Notes: generated by a model not told the origin, from the letters alone. 64,000 nucleotides of DNA from Panagrolaimus kolymaensis (GCA_028622995.1 JAJQJQ010000005.1:8122001-8186000); one strand, 5' to 3'. Counted from the first letter of the stretch, positions 21,984 to 35,220 are shown. Made by a program: numbers and translations.

Positions 21984-24900
21984 CCTTATTCTTAATTTTT
22001 TTTATCCGGCTTTCCTTCAAAGGTAACAAAAAAAATTAAAGAAAGAAAGTAAAGAGAAAATGACAGAATTCACGTTCTTTTATATAGGTATTGAGCAGGG
22101 CAGGACAAAAAAGCAGTTAAGGGGCAGGCAAATAAATATGAAAGAGTCCACCTTCTTTCTTTTGATAATAATAATCTTTTAAGGAATTTTATTTTCAAAT
22201 CCATCGGATTAAGGAATTTTCACGAATGTTAAAAACGAAAAATATTCTCCTTGTTGTTATGGATAGAAAGAAGGATTAAATATTTATTTGAAAGAGAGAA
22301 GAAAAATAATAAATTGAAAAAAAGCCATTAGTTAATGAGGAAATCCACCATGTAACCACAAAGAAAGTCTAGGAGTCACATCCTTCTTGTTAAAAAAAAA
22401 GTGTGAAAAGTTAATTGCTTTTTTATTAAATCAAATTCCTATTAAAGCCTTTTAAGTGATATATTTTTTTTGGAGATAAAAAATAAAAACACAGAAACAA
22501 GCAAAAAGAATAATATACCGGTTGGAAGCCAAGCGAGCAACTATCGTATTATCTCTCTATGGCTTCTTCAAAGTTCAAATATTGAATTTGCCGATATAAA
22601 GTGAATCCAAAGATTTGAATTATTTTTTCAAGAAATTACTAAAACTTCAAATATGGAGTTGTGTAAAAACAAACGATTCTAATCCTACGATTTTACTAAT
22701 TTTTGTTTATTTTTTTAAGAGAGATTTTTTTTATTAAACAAACATCGCTTTTTTTATGAAAAAAAAAACAATAGTAAAGTCGTTGTTTTTTTTAAACATT
22801 TTAATATTATCTGTTCAAAATACAAAATTATTTCTAAGGTTTCAAAAATAAACTATTTGCAATACTACTACATCCAGATTTATAAGAGAAATTTAGTCTT
22901 TATCAAGAAAAAAGAAGTCGGAGATACAGTACTTACAAAGATAAAAAAATCTAAAGCTTTATTTGTGTATAATCTTAAAAGCAAAAATAAAAAGTAAACA
23001 AGTAAAGTTCGCTTTATTGAAGCATACGACTGTGAAAGCTTTAAAACAAAAGTCTATTAATTGCTGAAAAAGCTAAAGCAGAGTTTCACCTAAAAATAGG
23101 CGGGAACAATTTTAGGTCCACTGAACTTGAAACTATGTACTAAAAATTACTTTAAATATACTCTTTAATTTTTTATAATTTGAGATATAAATTTGAAAAA
23201 TTATTTTAATTAGAAAACCTTTTTTTTTGTAAAATATTAAAATATTTAGAGGCAGATAATTGACAAAATAATTGTCGCAAAAAAATAAATTTTTAAAATT
23301 ATTTCTTGAAATAAAGATGGCTATTTTGAAAAAATATATTAAACAAAGGTAAGAAAAAAAGTCAGTAATAGTCCAAATGAACAAAAATACTTTTGAAGAA
23401 AACAGAAAAGGAAAGAGATACTGTATCAGTCAGCTTTATGTTGTTAGTCATACGTAAAATAAACAATAGCGAAGAATTCTTTAGCTGAATTATTAGTAAT
23501 TTATCGTACGTTTTAGGGCGATGCAAAATCAAAATAAGAAGCCACCTATCAAAATTTATCTGATCCTAGTTTTATAATGTTCAAAATTTTGATAACAAAT
23601 TTTTAATTCTTCAAACGTTGAGGAAACTGTTTTTCAAACAATTTAATCTTTTCTGTTCACCGAAACTTTATAAATTAAGAAAGGAAATCATAATCCAACT
23701 AAGATCCTTATAATACTAGCGTTTATGTTCTTTAAACAATATTTTGTTGAAGGCAATGAGGCTACAGTATGCTGGCTTAATATAAATATTTTTCAAAAGC
23801 TTATCATTGCATGAAATCTATAAATTAGCCAAAATTGAATTCATTTAACTATTTTTGCTTAAAAGATTTAGCATTTTTGAACTCAATAAACTCAATTTCA
23901 AAAAAAGCTGCAGTCTCAAAAGAAAAATATAAAATGCCATAGACAAAGAAAGAAGCCGATTGTTTCTTTAAAGAAAAGTTAAAAGACATTCATGCTTTTC
24001 AATCAAAAAAATAAAAGTAATAATGAAAAAAATTAGTGACAAATATGTGCCCCAAAAATTTCAATACTAATCTCATCTTCATTTTAGTAAAAGGCGCTTA
24101 ATTCTCTCAATATTTTTTTACTCAGGTGTATTTGATGCTATTAGCAATAATTTGTGGAACAAAAACAACCATGAGTTCATAATGTTGGATTACTATCATC
24201 AAGAACACCATAGTTCTAAATATTTTTTCCTATCTTTTGTGTGCAGAAAAATAAATCAGCTTAATTCTTAATTTTTTTGTTGTCAAAAAAATGTAATTAT
24301 TTGAGAGTTTTTGAAAAATGCTAATACAAAAAATATTAAAAGGATCGCCATCTAATAAAGTAAAAAAGCTTTTGATGAAAAAAAGTAAACACAAAGCATT
24401 TTAAAAAGAAAATTATAAGTTATGAAAAAAAATAATAATAGTTTGTTGGCAAGAACTTGGAAAACTTTCAAGTTTAGTTTTATGCAACTTTTTTTTTGCA
24501 TGTGAAAAGCAGCGGAATAGCATCACCTCCTCCTTATAACTTCTGATCAAGGAAAATTGAAACAAAGCAACCAAATCTGTTCAAAAAGTTCTAATTTTAA
24601 ACAAATCTATCTTTAAAATTAATAGCCTCTTTCACCTATCTAAAGCCACGAGTACCAAAATTTTGGATGTACGACTTTATTTTACAACAAAAGAAAATTC
24701 TTAAAAAATGATCAAAACAATTAAAAATACACGAGCACCCAACCTTCCGTCATTCAAGTTGGGCATTTGTGCTTTGTTACTATCTTTTTTCCTTTCTACA
24801 ACAAACATGTACACTCAAAAAAAAGAGAAAAAAAAATGCGGGCGTATATTTCCTCCTCGTGAAGCCGATAATTATAATAAATTTTTTTCTTCAATAACTC

Positions 24901-26536
24901 TTAATTACTTTTTTTAAATAATATTCAAATTACAAAAAACTTTTTAAGTGTTGTTATTTTATTTAAAAAGCTAACATTTTTAAATACTCCAACATTGACA
25001 CTACACAAATCTAGAAGCGTTTCCGTTTTATCATCGACTACCGTAATTTTTAGTGAATGACTAAAGTGATCATTGCATTTTTATGATTGAAAATTAAATT
25101 TTAAAAACTTAGTTTATTTAAAAGCTTTTTTAATCCTTTTCATTTTTGCATGGTCTTTTCAATTAAGAAAAAAAAATAAATATTATAAATACTCAAAGAA
25201 CCATATTTGGTGGAGAAACTTCTTAAAAGATAATTTTATTAAAATGGAAGATGACTGACTCGTAAAGCTTTATTTAAAAAAGGGGATTAGGCTCCCTATG
25301 GATTAAAATATAAAATAAATGATACTGTAAAGAACTGGAAGATTTTTTTGCATGGAAACCAAGGACTTTAGTAAATTTATTAAGGTTTATAAATTCCAAA
25401 GCAAATTTAGGAATAAAGCATAAGTTTATGTAAGCGAAGCATGTATTTTGTGTGAGATCTCATTTTTAAAGCGGTGTCAAAAGCACAAAACTTCACTTTA
25501 TCATGCGAAAGTAAAAAAACGTTTAAAATCTTCAACTAACTAACTACGTATTTTCTTTTCAATGAATTCTTTGATAATGACCGCGTTGCCCCCATTTTCA
25601 TTTTCAAACTTTAATTTTTTAGAGCTCATCACAACGGTTCACAACAAACACGTGCTTTGCTTCTTCAACCTTTTTTTTTATGTTAACCTTGTTTTTTTTC
25701 ATTGGACAAAAAACATTTTTAAGCTTTTGTAGTCGTCGTTGCCCGCCGAAAGTCATTTGATTGTTAATTTATTTTGGCATTTCAGAATTCTATAGTCTCC
25801 GGATTTAAACTTGACATTTAACGAAATCTATTTGCGAAATCCCTCCTGGGATTTATCCCATCCATCCACCTTCATCCACCCTCAATTTGATCTTTTGTTT
25901 TTATTTTTTATATTTTTCAAATTATCCTAAAAGCCTATTTTTGTCTATGCATTTTAAAAGTAAAATAACATACTTAATTTGAGCAAAAGCTTCTTTTTTA
26001 ACGAAAATACAAAATGATGATAACCTTTACCTCCTCCTCCCTTGCCATTAAATCCCTGTAGCTTTCATTACTTAAAGGAATTTTATTTTTAAGTAAATAT
26101 AATACATTTTTATGGTTACAAGTGAAAAAATAATGATACCATTGATTTTTTCTTAAAGATCTTTGAGGCTGCAAATTCGATTAGAGGGATTAACTAATAA
26201 AGAAAAAAAAAATGAATTTGCACAAAAAAGAAGCATATTTGTTAAACAAAAAATATTTACTTAAAGAAAAGCTATTAAGAAAACCACTCTAAGTAATTGA
26301 AATAATATATGTTGATTTAGCTCGATCGAGTACATAATACTTCAGAAATTTTCCCTTTAAAGTTCCCTTTTACGATTAGAAAAAGGTGTAATATCGTTAA
26401 CTAAATGACTGCCTTATAAACCGCAAAAATTTTTATACATTAACTCAACTTTTTGTTAAACCATATTTTTAAACTTTTGATTTTTTTTATGTAATTTTAG
26501 GACAATGTTTTTTTTATGATAAAACTTTTCGCTTAC
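21984..26536. other. Gene-poor AT-rich stretch, possibly a large first intron of the NIM1-like gene
   Basis: About 4.5 kb of AT-rich sequence without convincing coding frames, RNA genes or repeats. Near the kinase (22070-22135) there is a less AT-rich patch that could be promoter. A small perfect 7-bp hairpin (AAATCCC/GGGATTT) sits near 25836-25853. If the exon at 26537-26929 belongs to the kinase gene, this whole stretch is intron for that isoform. Confidence 0.4.
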
Positions 26537-26929
26537 CTTCCCGATGGTCGAAATGGATCTTAAACTTATTGGAATGGTTGAAGAACTTATGGCGCTTGCA
26601 GAAGTTGAAGGCCTTGATGAGAAATAACTTGATTGTTTTTCAGAATCCACGGATACTGTAGCCAAACCCGTCGTTTTTAAAATTGCATTACCAACAGCCA
26701 ACCTTCGATTTATATCACGTTGTGGAGGAACATTAGGAAATTCAACTGAATGAGTTTCTTGTTGACGAAATTTATGAGCTTTTATTGCTGCAACTGGACC
26801 AGCAAGGGTTGAGCCGGAAATAACTACGGCTTGTTGAAGTTTGGATGAAAGGCTCGAAGTTGTTGAATATGAATCAATGGAATTTGGTTCTGATTGAATT
26901 CCACTTAATCGAGGTCGAGATTTTGACAT
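26537..26929 (-). CDS. Probable alternative first exon of the NIM1-like kinase
   Basis: A 131-codon Ser-rich exon beginning MSKSRPRLSG on the minus strand and ending in phase 0 at a strong donor (GGGAAG followed by gtaagc). The nearest downstream minus-strand acceptor that fits phase 0 and continues an open frame is kinase exon 2 at 21547. The known first exon of the kinase (21762-21983) also ends in phase 0 and is likewise Ser-rich, so both could be alternative starts of one gene. No domain is recognised inside. Alternatively it is the first exon of a separate gene whose remainder I cannot find. Confidence 0.5.
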
Positions 26930-28110
26930 TTCTTGAGAATCTGAAGCGATTATTTTACTTTTTTGATAAAAAATAAATTTAAGTTCGCGAGAAACAAATT
27001 AATAAGCGAAATAATTATAAAAACTTAAAACACAAGGTTAACGAATTACGTCAATTACATAAATGTGTTACAACTATTACGATACGTTCCTTTGAGAATA
27101 AATACTTGATGCCTTCAAAAAGTTTATAAAATTCGCAAACTAATATAAATTTGAGTTTTATTAAAATTAACAAAAACTTGGACGCAATTTTGCTTAGTAG
27201 TTTTTACTGTCCTTTTTAATCGAAAAAAATTTCTTATATGAGCAAATTTTGGCACCTCGACGTAACCGAATACTCCTTATAAAGTCTCTATAGTTTTAAA
27301 TTTGACATATTTAAAAAAATTCAATTATGTTTGGTAATAAAGAAAAATATTAAAGAAGCGTACAAAAGCCACGAAATCTTATGCCATGTGACATCGTAAA
27401 AACTTTATATCTTGTCATGGATATTATGGTTTTATACCCAATAAATTATGTAAAAAATTGTATAAAATAAATTAGAATGGCTATAAATCAACAAAAAAAG
27501 GAATACGTAAAGATTAATATTTTAGGTGAGAGTTTAATTTGACATCATCATTGTTAGATATGGAAAAAGATAGGGCCTCCAAGAAACATCATTATTGTTG
27601 CAGATTAACAAACAACAAACAAAAGTAAAAAAGAGAGTGGGTAAAAAAATCCTTCTTTATCATCAAATAAAAATTTAATAAGAAACGTATAATCCAAGAA
27701 AGTTATTCTTATATTTTGCAAAAAGATATAATAGAAAATGAGAAAAGTCGATAATACTTTTTTGTTGTTAGTTATGTCGTTTACTTCTTCTTCGTTTTCA
27801 AAAAAGTCTAAAAATCTTTTTTTTATTTTGCTTTCATTTTTAAATTAGGACACTATTTTTTTTCAAAATTTAGTAATTTTCTTCGGCTTCTTTATAGTCT
27901 GATAAACACACATACATAGACATAGACAAGAAAATTAATAATATTTTTCTTTCGTTGTCAAATTAAGGAAGCTTTTTTCATCCATCTAAAGAAGCAGACG
28001 ATGCATGCATTGTTTGGAAATAAAAGATAAAGAAAAATTATAAACCAATTCAAAAAATAATAATGAAAGAAGGAAGTTTATTAATCAAAATTTTGTCTGA
28101 TAATTTAAAG
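26930..28110. other. AT-rich intergenic
   Basis: No coding frame, RNA or repeat recognised before the mobile element that starts at 28111. May contain the promoter for the exon at 26537-26929. Confidence 0.35.
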
Positions 28111-28546
28111 CAGTGTTGTCTCATTTGCATTTCATCGCCGCCGCCGCCGCCGCCGCCGACGGCGGCGAGGTCCAATTTCTGGCGGCGCCGACGTCTGCGC
28201 CGCCGCCGCCACCGCCGCCAATATTACCGCCACGCCGCCAAAATAGAAAATTTTTTTTTCTATATAAATGAAAGGCGTTTTTAACATAAATTTAACTAAA
28301 GTAAAGCAATAATAAAAGGAAATTTTAAAAAGGAGAAAAAGAATAACTTTAAATTTTAGCTTCTTTAATGGTTGAGTTTTTGATTTTTCTATTATTATTT
28401 TTGTTTTTTTGGAAAAATTTAATTAATTTTGGCGGCGCCGCCATTTGAAGCTGAAAGGTCGCCGCCACCGCCGCCGCCGCCGACGGCGGCGGCGGCGCGG
28501 ATTTCTGCGCCGACGAGCGGATGGCGGTGGCGGCGAACCAACACTG
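28111..28546. mobile_element. hAT-like MITE with GCC-repeat inverted arms
   Basis: A 436-bp insertion bounded by inverted termini CAGTGTTG (28111-28118) and CAACACTG (28539-28546), flanked on both sides by the identical 8-bp sequence ATTTAAAG (28103-28110 and 28547-28554). An 8-bp target duplication plus CAG-type termini is the signature of hAT transposons. The inner arms (28111-28244 and 28426-28546) are inverted copies made largely of GCC/GGC triplets and both end in CGCCGCCAAAAT or its complement; the 181-bp centre is AT-rich. No transposase is encoded, so it is non-autonomous. The Pro/Ala/Arg-rich frames over the arms are artefacts of the triplets. Confidence 0.88.
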
Positions 28547-28554
28547 ATTTAAAG

Positions 28555-31142
28555 TCAAAAATCAGAAACCATTGTAACAAAGGGCATAAGTTAATTCATT
28601 TTATAAGGCAAGAAACCTATGTTTAATGAAGCTTTAATAACCTTTGAAAGATTTCATTATAAGTATTTTTTATTTTCTTGGTTGTTGGTAATAATCTTCC
28701 AGTTTTTATGAATTTTTAAAGGTTAGAAATATAAGAAAGAAAAAAAGTAGTAAAAACAATAAATAAGTCAAAGCTTTTTTTGTTGAAAGATGTTTGCCAA
28801 CAATGGGACAAGAATACAGATATGTACATACGGTAGGTAGAAAGAGATGCTAAAAGGTTTTGAAAAATACAAAGGTGTATCATTGGGGAAACAAAAAAGT
28901 AAAAATAATATATTTTTTTGTAATAATTAGAAAATAAGGGTCTGTCTTTCTGGTTTCATATAATCATAATTGTTAAAAAAAATACATTGCAGAAACTTGC
29001 ATTCACAATTAATGACATAACAAATTTGAAACAAGTTTGTGGATTATGAACTAGATCTTCGCTGAATAATGTAACAGCAAATTCATCTCACTTTTTACAA
29101 GCTTGAAGAAAGAAAAAAAACAGCTAAGACGTAATAAATTAAAACTCACTAATTTTTGCATCAAAAATAAAGCAAAGTAAGGCTTAAACAATCCCCAGAG
29201 ATCCCAAAACCACAGCTGCGTCAATTCCATTGACTATAAGTGTGGCTTTTTTTACTTCCGGCTAGCTACCTCATTCACATCTTTTTTTTGTTTTTTTCAT
29301 CCATGTTTTAGAGTAAAAACAAGCCACAACTTTCTACAAAAATTATCTTTTAATGCGTAGGTTCACCCATCATAATTATTTTTTTAAAAGTGGCATTTAT
29401 TTCATTCACTTAAAAAACAAACACTCTCAGGTACTCACGAACCTTAAGAAAAAATTGAAGACTTCCGTTTTTTTCTTCTCATCGACAGAAAAATAACAAA
29501 ACAAAAAATAATAAAAATTGAAAGTAAAAAAAAGCAAAAAAGAGAATTAACTTTGGCTTCGTTTGAAAAAAAAACTAAGACTAAAGGTAGGTAGAATGGT
29601 ACTCATCTTTGCTGCTACTGAAATTGAAATTGGAATACTAATAACTCAAAGTGAAAAACGGAATAAGCCAAAAAAATATAAAAAAATGGAAGGTGTGTTT
29701 ATTTTGATGAGAAAGAATACTATACTTTTAATTAACGATAATGATAGGTGAGTTTTTTTTTCAAAGAAAGAGAGCTTTAAAAAGTTCAAAGTTAAATAAT
29801 CTTTATAACAACTTTCTTTCATCAACACCTTCATTTATTGGAAAAGTTAACTTGAATGAAAGCCTAGAAATTTCATTAAACTCACCTTTAAAGTTAGGAA
29901 ATCTGGAAGAAGAAGAAAAAAAGATGATAATTTTGGGGTTTAATTATTTCCCCTTTTGAAATAACCCATATGCATATAATCGCGCCTAATTCCATTGAAT
30001 AACTACTACAACCACCCTCATTTTCTCCTCTATCATTTCCAAACTCGTAATTAAAGGGATTTAAAAAAAATATTTTAAGCCAGAATATTACAAACAAAAA
30101 AAGAAGTTCAAAGTAAGCAATTAGATCCAAAGCGAATAGTGTTTAAAAAATGAATTGAACTGTGTTGCAAAAATTTTATAAAAAGTAAGGTGTTTGAAAA
30201 TTTGAAAATACTATCAGCATTTTTTAAAACTCGGTCATAAAACTTTAAAAAACGAAAAAGCATCAATTTACACTTACGTACATAATTATGTTTATTACTA
30301 CAATTGTGGAAGGGGTAAAGAGAAGCGTCAGCATTAAAATATGCACCACTAAACATCGCTTTGTAAACATTCAATAAACAACAACTTTTTACAACAACTT
30401 CAAAAGTTAAAAAAAAGAACAATGATCTGAGATGTTTGCAAGCAAAAAAATATATTGAATATGGCTATAAAAAATTGATTAGAAGGTAAAAAAAATATGG
30501 CTTCCTCAAATCCCAGCGGATTAATAATTCCACAAAAAATTTCATTTTCACGCCTCACGGAAGGAATTACATGGTGGTATTAAAACAGATAAAATTTCTC
30601 TGCGAATTTTTATGGGTTAATTAAATCATTCAAAAATGCCGAAAGCATGGTACTTCCAGCTAAAGCTTCACTAAGTTTTCTACCGTTACCTGTCGTTTCA
30701 CACGTCTGACTCAAGTCCAAAGCCTTTCATCTTAAACAATGTTAAAAAAATGTATCACAACAAAAACGTAAAAAAAAAGAAGAAGCAAAAAACCTTTAAA
30801 GCTCATAATTTTTTATAACACGACTACTAATCCTCCTTCTTTCTTTCCTCTGCATGAAAATTATTTTTTTCTAACGAAAAAGACTATAATTACATTTGTT
30901 TTCTCCGTAGGTATGAAAAAAAAACTACAGAAAAAAACTAAAGAGAATTTATTTATTGTTAGTTTTCTTTATTAATTATTTCCAAATAGATTATTACAAA
31001 TGTTTTATAATTAAAGATTCTAAAATTCTAATACCCAAAAATAGAATTTACAACACAAAAAAAAATTAATACAAAAAAGATCTTTGAAAAAAAGGCAAAG
31101 TAAACAATTTTGCCTCTTTTATTGATACATAGAAAATTATTT
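28555..31142. other. Gene-poor AT-rich stretch
   Basis: About 2.6 kb with only short, compositionally driven frames (Lys/Ile/Phe-rich). No RNA gene, repeat or recognisable exon found. Includes the 3' flank of the nucleotide-sugar transporter. Confidence 0.4.
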
Positions 31143-32446
31143 TCAGGCTCGATGTGTTTCAGCAGCAACTTGAGTATAAGCAGGTTTCGGTTCATATCCA
31201 TATAAAAATGTTGAAGCAATAACAATCAATGCACCAGCAGCAAACGTAATTGAAGGCTCGAAATCATTAAGGAAAAACCATGAAATAAATGATGAAAGGA
31301 TTATTGAAAGCGAAACAGCAAATCCTTTAAGAATATTATCTGCGTATTTTACAACCAATGCAATGACAAGTCCACCATAAGCCTAAAAAGAAAAAGTATG
31401 TATGTAAATGGAAGAGAAAGAAGATTAGAAAGAAAAAAGAGCAGCGATAGTAAAAGGCTTACTTGAAGTAACACAACAACCCAAATAATTGTATTATATC
31501 CTTGCCAAAATCCATCTTTTGCTACAGCTTCACGATCATAAGCCCAAGTCATAAAAAGTGCACCAAAGATACTGAAGAATGCCAATTGTAAATTTCTCAT
31601 CCAAAGAGAAGCGGAAGTTCCTTTAAGAATTTTTTCAAAAAATACACCAGCGAAGCCAGATGAAACACAAGCAAAAAGAACAGCTAATAATCCAACAAAT
31701 TTTTCACTTGAATCATGATCAGATACAGCATTAGTGGAATCTTTTGGAAGCTAAAATGAGTCATGAATTGATTGGATAAAAATATAAGACAAACTTGAAC
31801 AAGAGCAACACCAGCAGTAAGTAAAATAAGAGCTATCCATTTAAACGAATTCAATTTTCGACCAAGTAAAGTAACAAAGAAGAAAGCTGTAGTCAAGATT
31901 TTTAGTTGATATGTAACCTGAAATTTATAGGATACATTATTACACTTTGCAAAACATCAATAGTGTGACCATCATTCAGTAAAGCTACTTTTGAATGAAA
32001 ATCTGATGAAAACATACTTGATAAGTGGCAGCATCGAGCTTTGATAATGCGAAGAATAAAAGATTATTTTGAACAACATAAAGAATAGCTGGAACACTAA
32101 CTTTCAAAGTTTCTAATGGTTTATCAAATACTTCTCTTTGCATTTCATGTCTGAATCTTAAATAACTCCACCCTAAAACCACTTCATTATAAGCAAAACA
32201 AAAAAAGATTGTAAGAAAAAACATACCATTATTATACAGTACCATTAAAGCAGACGTAATAAATTTGATAACTTCTGAAACCACGACAGCCGTAGAACTA
32301 AGATATTTTGGTCCATCAGTTACTTGAGTTCTCGAATATCTTAGAGTTAATACCAATGCAGTAGTTTGAACAATGAGAACCACGAGAGATACCCATTTGA
32401 GAGCATTATTAGTTGGTTGTGTTATTAGTGGTGCTGCTGGTGTCAT
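31143..32446 (-). CDS. Nucleotide-sugar transporter, SLC35A family (UDP-Gal/UDP-GlcNAc type)
   Basis: Golgi antiporter importing nucleotide sugars for glycosylation. Exons (minus) 32227-32446, 32018-32172, 31795-31917, 31463-31750, 31143-31382; 341 residues with about ten hydrophobic segments. SLC35A hallmarks: [56 protein letters not shown] followed by [18 protein letters not shown], a central loop with [14 protein letters not shown], then [17 protein letters not shown] and [19 protein letters not shown]. The last block is the UDP-sugar transporter signature. Substrate cannot be fixed from sequence; the closest functional precedents are SLC35A2/A3 and C. elegans SRF-3. Confidence 0.92.
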
Positions 32447-33102
32447 TGCCCTATAATGATGTGAATGATTAAACTTATCATAAAAAATTGAACGAGGAAT
32501 GGAAAATGAGTGGTAGAAAATAAAATAAAAGTGAAGCCACGTTTTTTATGTATTGAAAAAAAAAGTGCTGTTGTTGATGACGTGGGATCAAACAAACAAA
32601 AAAGAGGGAAACATTTTTATTAAAACAATTGAATGAATGAATGTTGGTTGGATTGAAGAACCACAGAAAAATGCCAGCGTTGCAAAGTTTTTTACCATCA
32701 AATTGGCAAAAAGCCATCGTTATGCAAGATGGAGAGTCAACCTCTAAAACCAGAAAACACGTGAAGCAGCAGTTTGTTCTTTCCTTCATTATGCTACTTT
32801 TCCATTAAAATAACTAATAAGCTATCGTTTAGCTTTTTTGTTTAAAAAAAAATTAAGATTTTGTTGACCGATAATTGTGTAAATGTTTATAAATTACAAC
32901 TTCCGCTTAACCCTTTGGCTTTTTATGAATAATATTTTTTTGATAGCGATCATCAAACATTTGGTTGTCAACAAAATTTTATTTGATTGATTTTGTTATT
33001 TGAAAATTTACTTTTACAATTCCATTCATTTGGCTTAATTTCGAGTTTTTCGTGCTTTAATATTGTGTTATTAATGTAATTATTATTATTCTCTTTTCAG
33101 CC
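32447..33102. other. Divergent promoter region (SLC35A-like / WDFY2)
   Basis: 656 bases, AT-rich. A CTCTTTTCAG acceptor at 33091-33100 ends two bases before the WDFY2 start codon and probably receives a spliced leader. Confidence 0.45.
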
Positions 33103-34801
33103 ATGGCTGCAACAATTAATGAACGACCATGCTCATCTGCTTCAAGCCTAGGTGATGCAAAACCTGGTGAGTCATCTTCAATTGGTAAATTTTTATATAT
33201 TTTAACTTTGTTTGCTTCTAACCTTCCTGTATGATAATGAAGCCATATGCATGAAGTAAAGCAAGCATACAAACTTGATTAAAACGTTTTCGATTCAAAC
33301 AAAAAGTTCAGGTTTTCTCTATAGCAATCGATTTGTGAATCATACTATGGCACATTATCATCAAACCCTCTCCTTTAACTTCTCAACTTTCTTTCCTTCT
33401 AACTCTTTCTTTACTATTCTAACTTTTATTAATTTCAGAATTCATCACGAAAATTGAAAATCAAATTGCTCGAATAAATGCAATACATTTGCTTCAAAAA
33501 GAAGATGGCGTAATAACAATTTCTGAAGATCGTGCAATTCGTGTTTTACTCAAACGTGACTCTGGACAATTCTGGCCTTCCATCGTTGAATTTCTTACAA
33601 GTGTGCCTCTATGTCTTTATTACAATGAAGATACGCTATCACTCGTCGTTGGAATGATAAATGGTTTTGTTTATGAATATACAATTGCTGCTGATTTTAA
33701 CAGTATTCAACAAAAGCGCCATTGGCAGGCACACACTATGGGTGTTACTGGTGTTATAAATTCAATTGATTCTCGTATGATTTTTAGCTGCAGTAAAGAT
33801 AAATCTATTGTTTGGCATTGCTCTGATACAAGTGTTAAGATTGGTAAGCTTGACTTTACAGCGTTAATAATCAAAGTTTGTTTTTGCAGGTTCGTATGTC
33901 ATCGACTCAATTTGCACCACAATTGAATATGATCCTGATTCAAAGATTTGCTTTGTTGGTGATTATAATGGAAATATTTATGTGTTAAGAATTGTTGGAA
34001 ATTCGGGGCAACAAATTAGCAAATTGAGTGCTCATACAGGTATGACTACTAATGCTTTTATTTTACATAACAATGTTCTTGTTTTCAGCTGCAATTACAA
34101 GCCTTGCATGGGATTCTCGTCGTGGTCAATTATATTCTGGTAGTGCTGATACTTTGGTAATTATGTGGGATATTGCTGGACAAAAAGGGAATTGTTACGA
34201 ATTAAAGTATTGCTGTTTTTACATGTACCTTATTTTTAACTTACACAAACTTTTTAGCGGTCATGAAGCAAAAATCTCATCTCTTGTTCTCGCACAAAAT
34301 GCAGCTCGTTTATTTTCCGTTGATGAAAGTGGTCATATTGTTTGTTGGGATCTCAAAGCTAAAAGAATTATGGCTCCTGGTTGGCATGATCATGATCGAT
34401 GTGAACTTTGTGATGTTCCATTCTTCTGGAATGTCAAAGTTATGTGGGATCGAAAAGTGGTTGGAGTTCGTCGGCATCATTGTCGAACATGTGGTCATTC
34501 AGTATGTGGAAATTGCTGCAATAATTTTACAATTTTTCCTGCAATGGGATTTGAAAAGAAGACTCGAATTTGTACTACTTGCAATACCAAAATGCAACAA
34601 TTTCCTGACCAATTTGAGTGAGTTTATTATTGTTTTTATCTTTTTATTTACCATTCAACTTTTAGCTTAACTCCATTAGCAGTTCAATGTGAACTTAACA
34701 AAAGTATTGCAACGATGTACCTTCAAGAAGAACTTGGAAAACTTGCTGCTGTTAGCTTTGATCGTTCAATTATGCTTTGGGATGTTTCAAAACTTCTGTG
34801 A
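33103..34801 (+). CDS. WDFY2: WDFY2-like WD40-FYVE endosomal protein
   Basis: PI3P-binding endosomal adaptor. Exons 33103-33166, 33439-33843, 33890-34039, 34089-34206, 34258-34617, 34666-34801; 410 residues, close to 400 in animals. Beta-propeller repeats run from about residue 25 (SEDRAIRVLLKR, CSKDKSIVWH, SGSADTLVIMWD, SVDESGHIVCWD) and resume after the FYVE domain with SFDRSIMLWDVSKLL. The FYVE finger is inserted between the last two repeats: CELCDVPFFWN, then VGVRRHHCRTCGHSVCGNCC with the R(R/K)HHCR PI3P-binding core, and CTTC. This arrangement is diagnostic of WDFY1/2. The intron at 34207-34257 is only 51 bases. The 3' flank is duplicated 5.6 kb downstream. Confidence 0.95.
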
Positions 34802-34852
34802 ATTCAAAAAGAATATCTGCAATGGGCTTCAAGTAGCAATATTCAAGTCATA

Positions 34853-35000
34853 TTTATTAATATTATATTCAAAGTGATTCGCATCTTTAACTGTTATTTA
34901 TATTCTAACTAACCATGCCTATGCACAACGTTTTCTTATATTAACAATATCTTAGAAATCTACTTTAAACTTTGTAAAATTTTTGACTTTGTAAATATTT
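34853..35000 (+). repeat. Direct repeat, copy 1 (WDFY2 3' flank)
   Basis: About 150 bases beginning with ATTATATTCAAAGTGATTCG and running through TAACTAACCATGCCTATGCAC to ACTTTAAACTTTGTAAA. A second copy in the same orientation is at 40463-40610, with a short insertion of about 21 bases near its start and a few substitutions. Confidence 0.85.
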
Positions 35001-35083
35001 AAAAATTGAATAAAGTTTTTTATTTTTAAAAATGTTTAAAAGACAGCACATTTACATTGGGTACAATTTTATCTGCTTGTAAA

Positions 35084-35220
35084 GATCGATTGCCGAGGTA
35101 CGGTCTTTGAGCAATTCATTTGGATATGCTTTTAAAATTTAAATTCTGAAGAATTACTATCAATATGAATGCAATGCTAATGGACTGAAGAAGAAAAGAA
35201 GACAGGAAAAATGATGGATG
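35084..35220 (+). pseudogene. Fragment of the CEP104-like gene's last exon
   Basis: Matches the last exon of the CEP104-like gene (46830-46965) along its length: GATTGCCGAG, GAGCAATTCATTTGGAT, AATTCTGA(A/T)GAATTAC and the purine-rich end. It carries small indels, such as an extra copy of AAATTT and a lost base after the third shared block, that break the frame, and has no other exons nearby. It is a decayed duplicate fragment. Confidence 0.75.

Noticed and set aside
28063..28626. Pro/Ala/Arg-rich open frames across GCC/GGC repeats
   Set aside because: They fall inside the inverted arms of the hAT-like MITE and are by-products of the triplet repeats on both strands.
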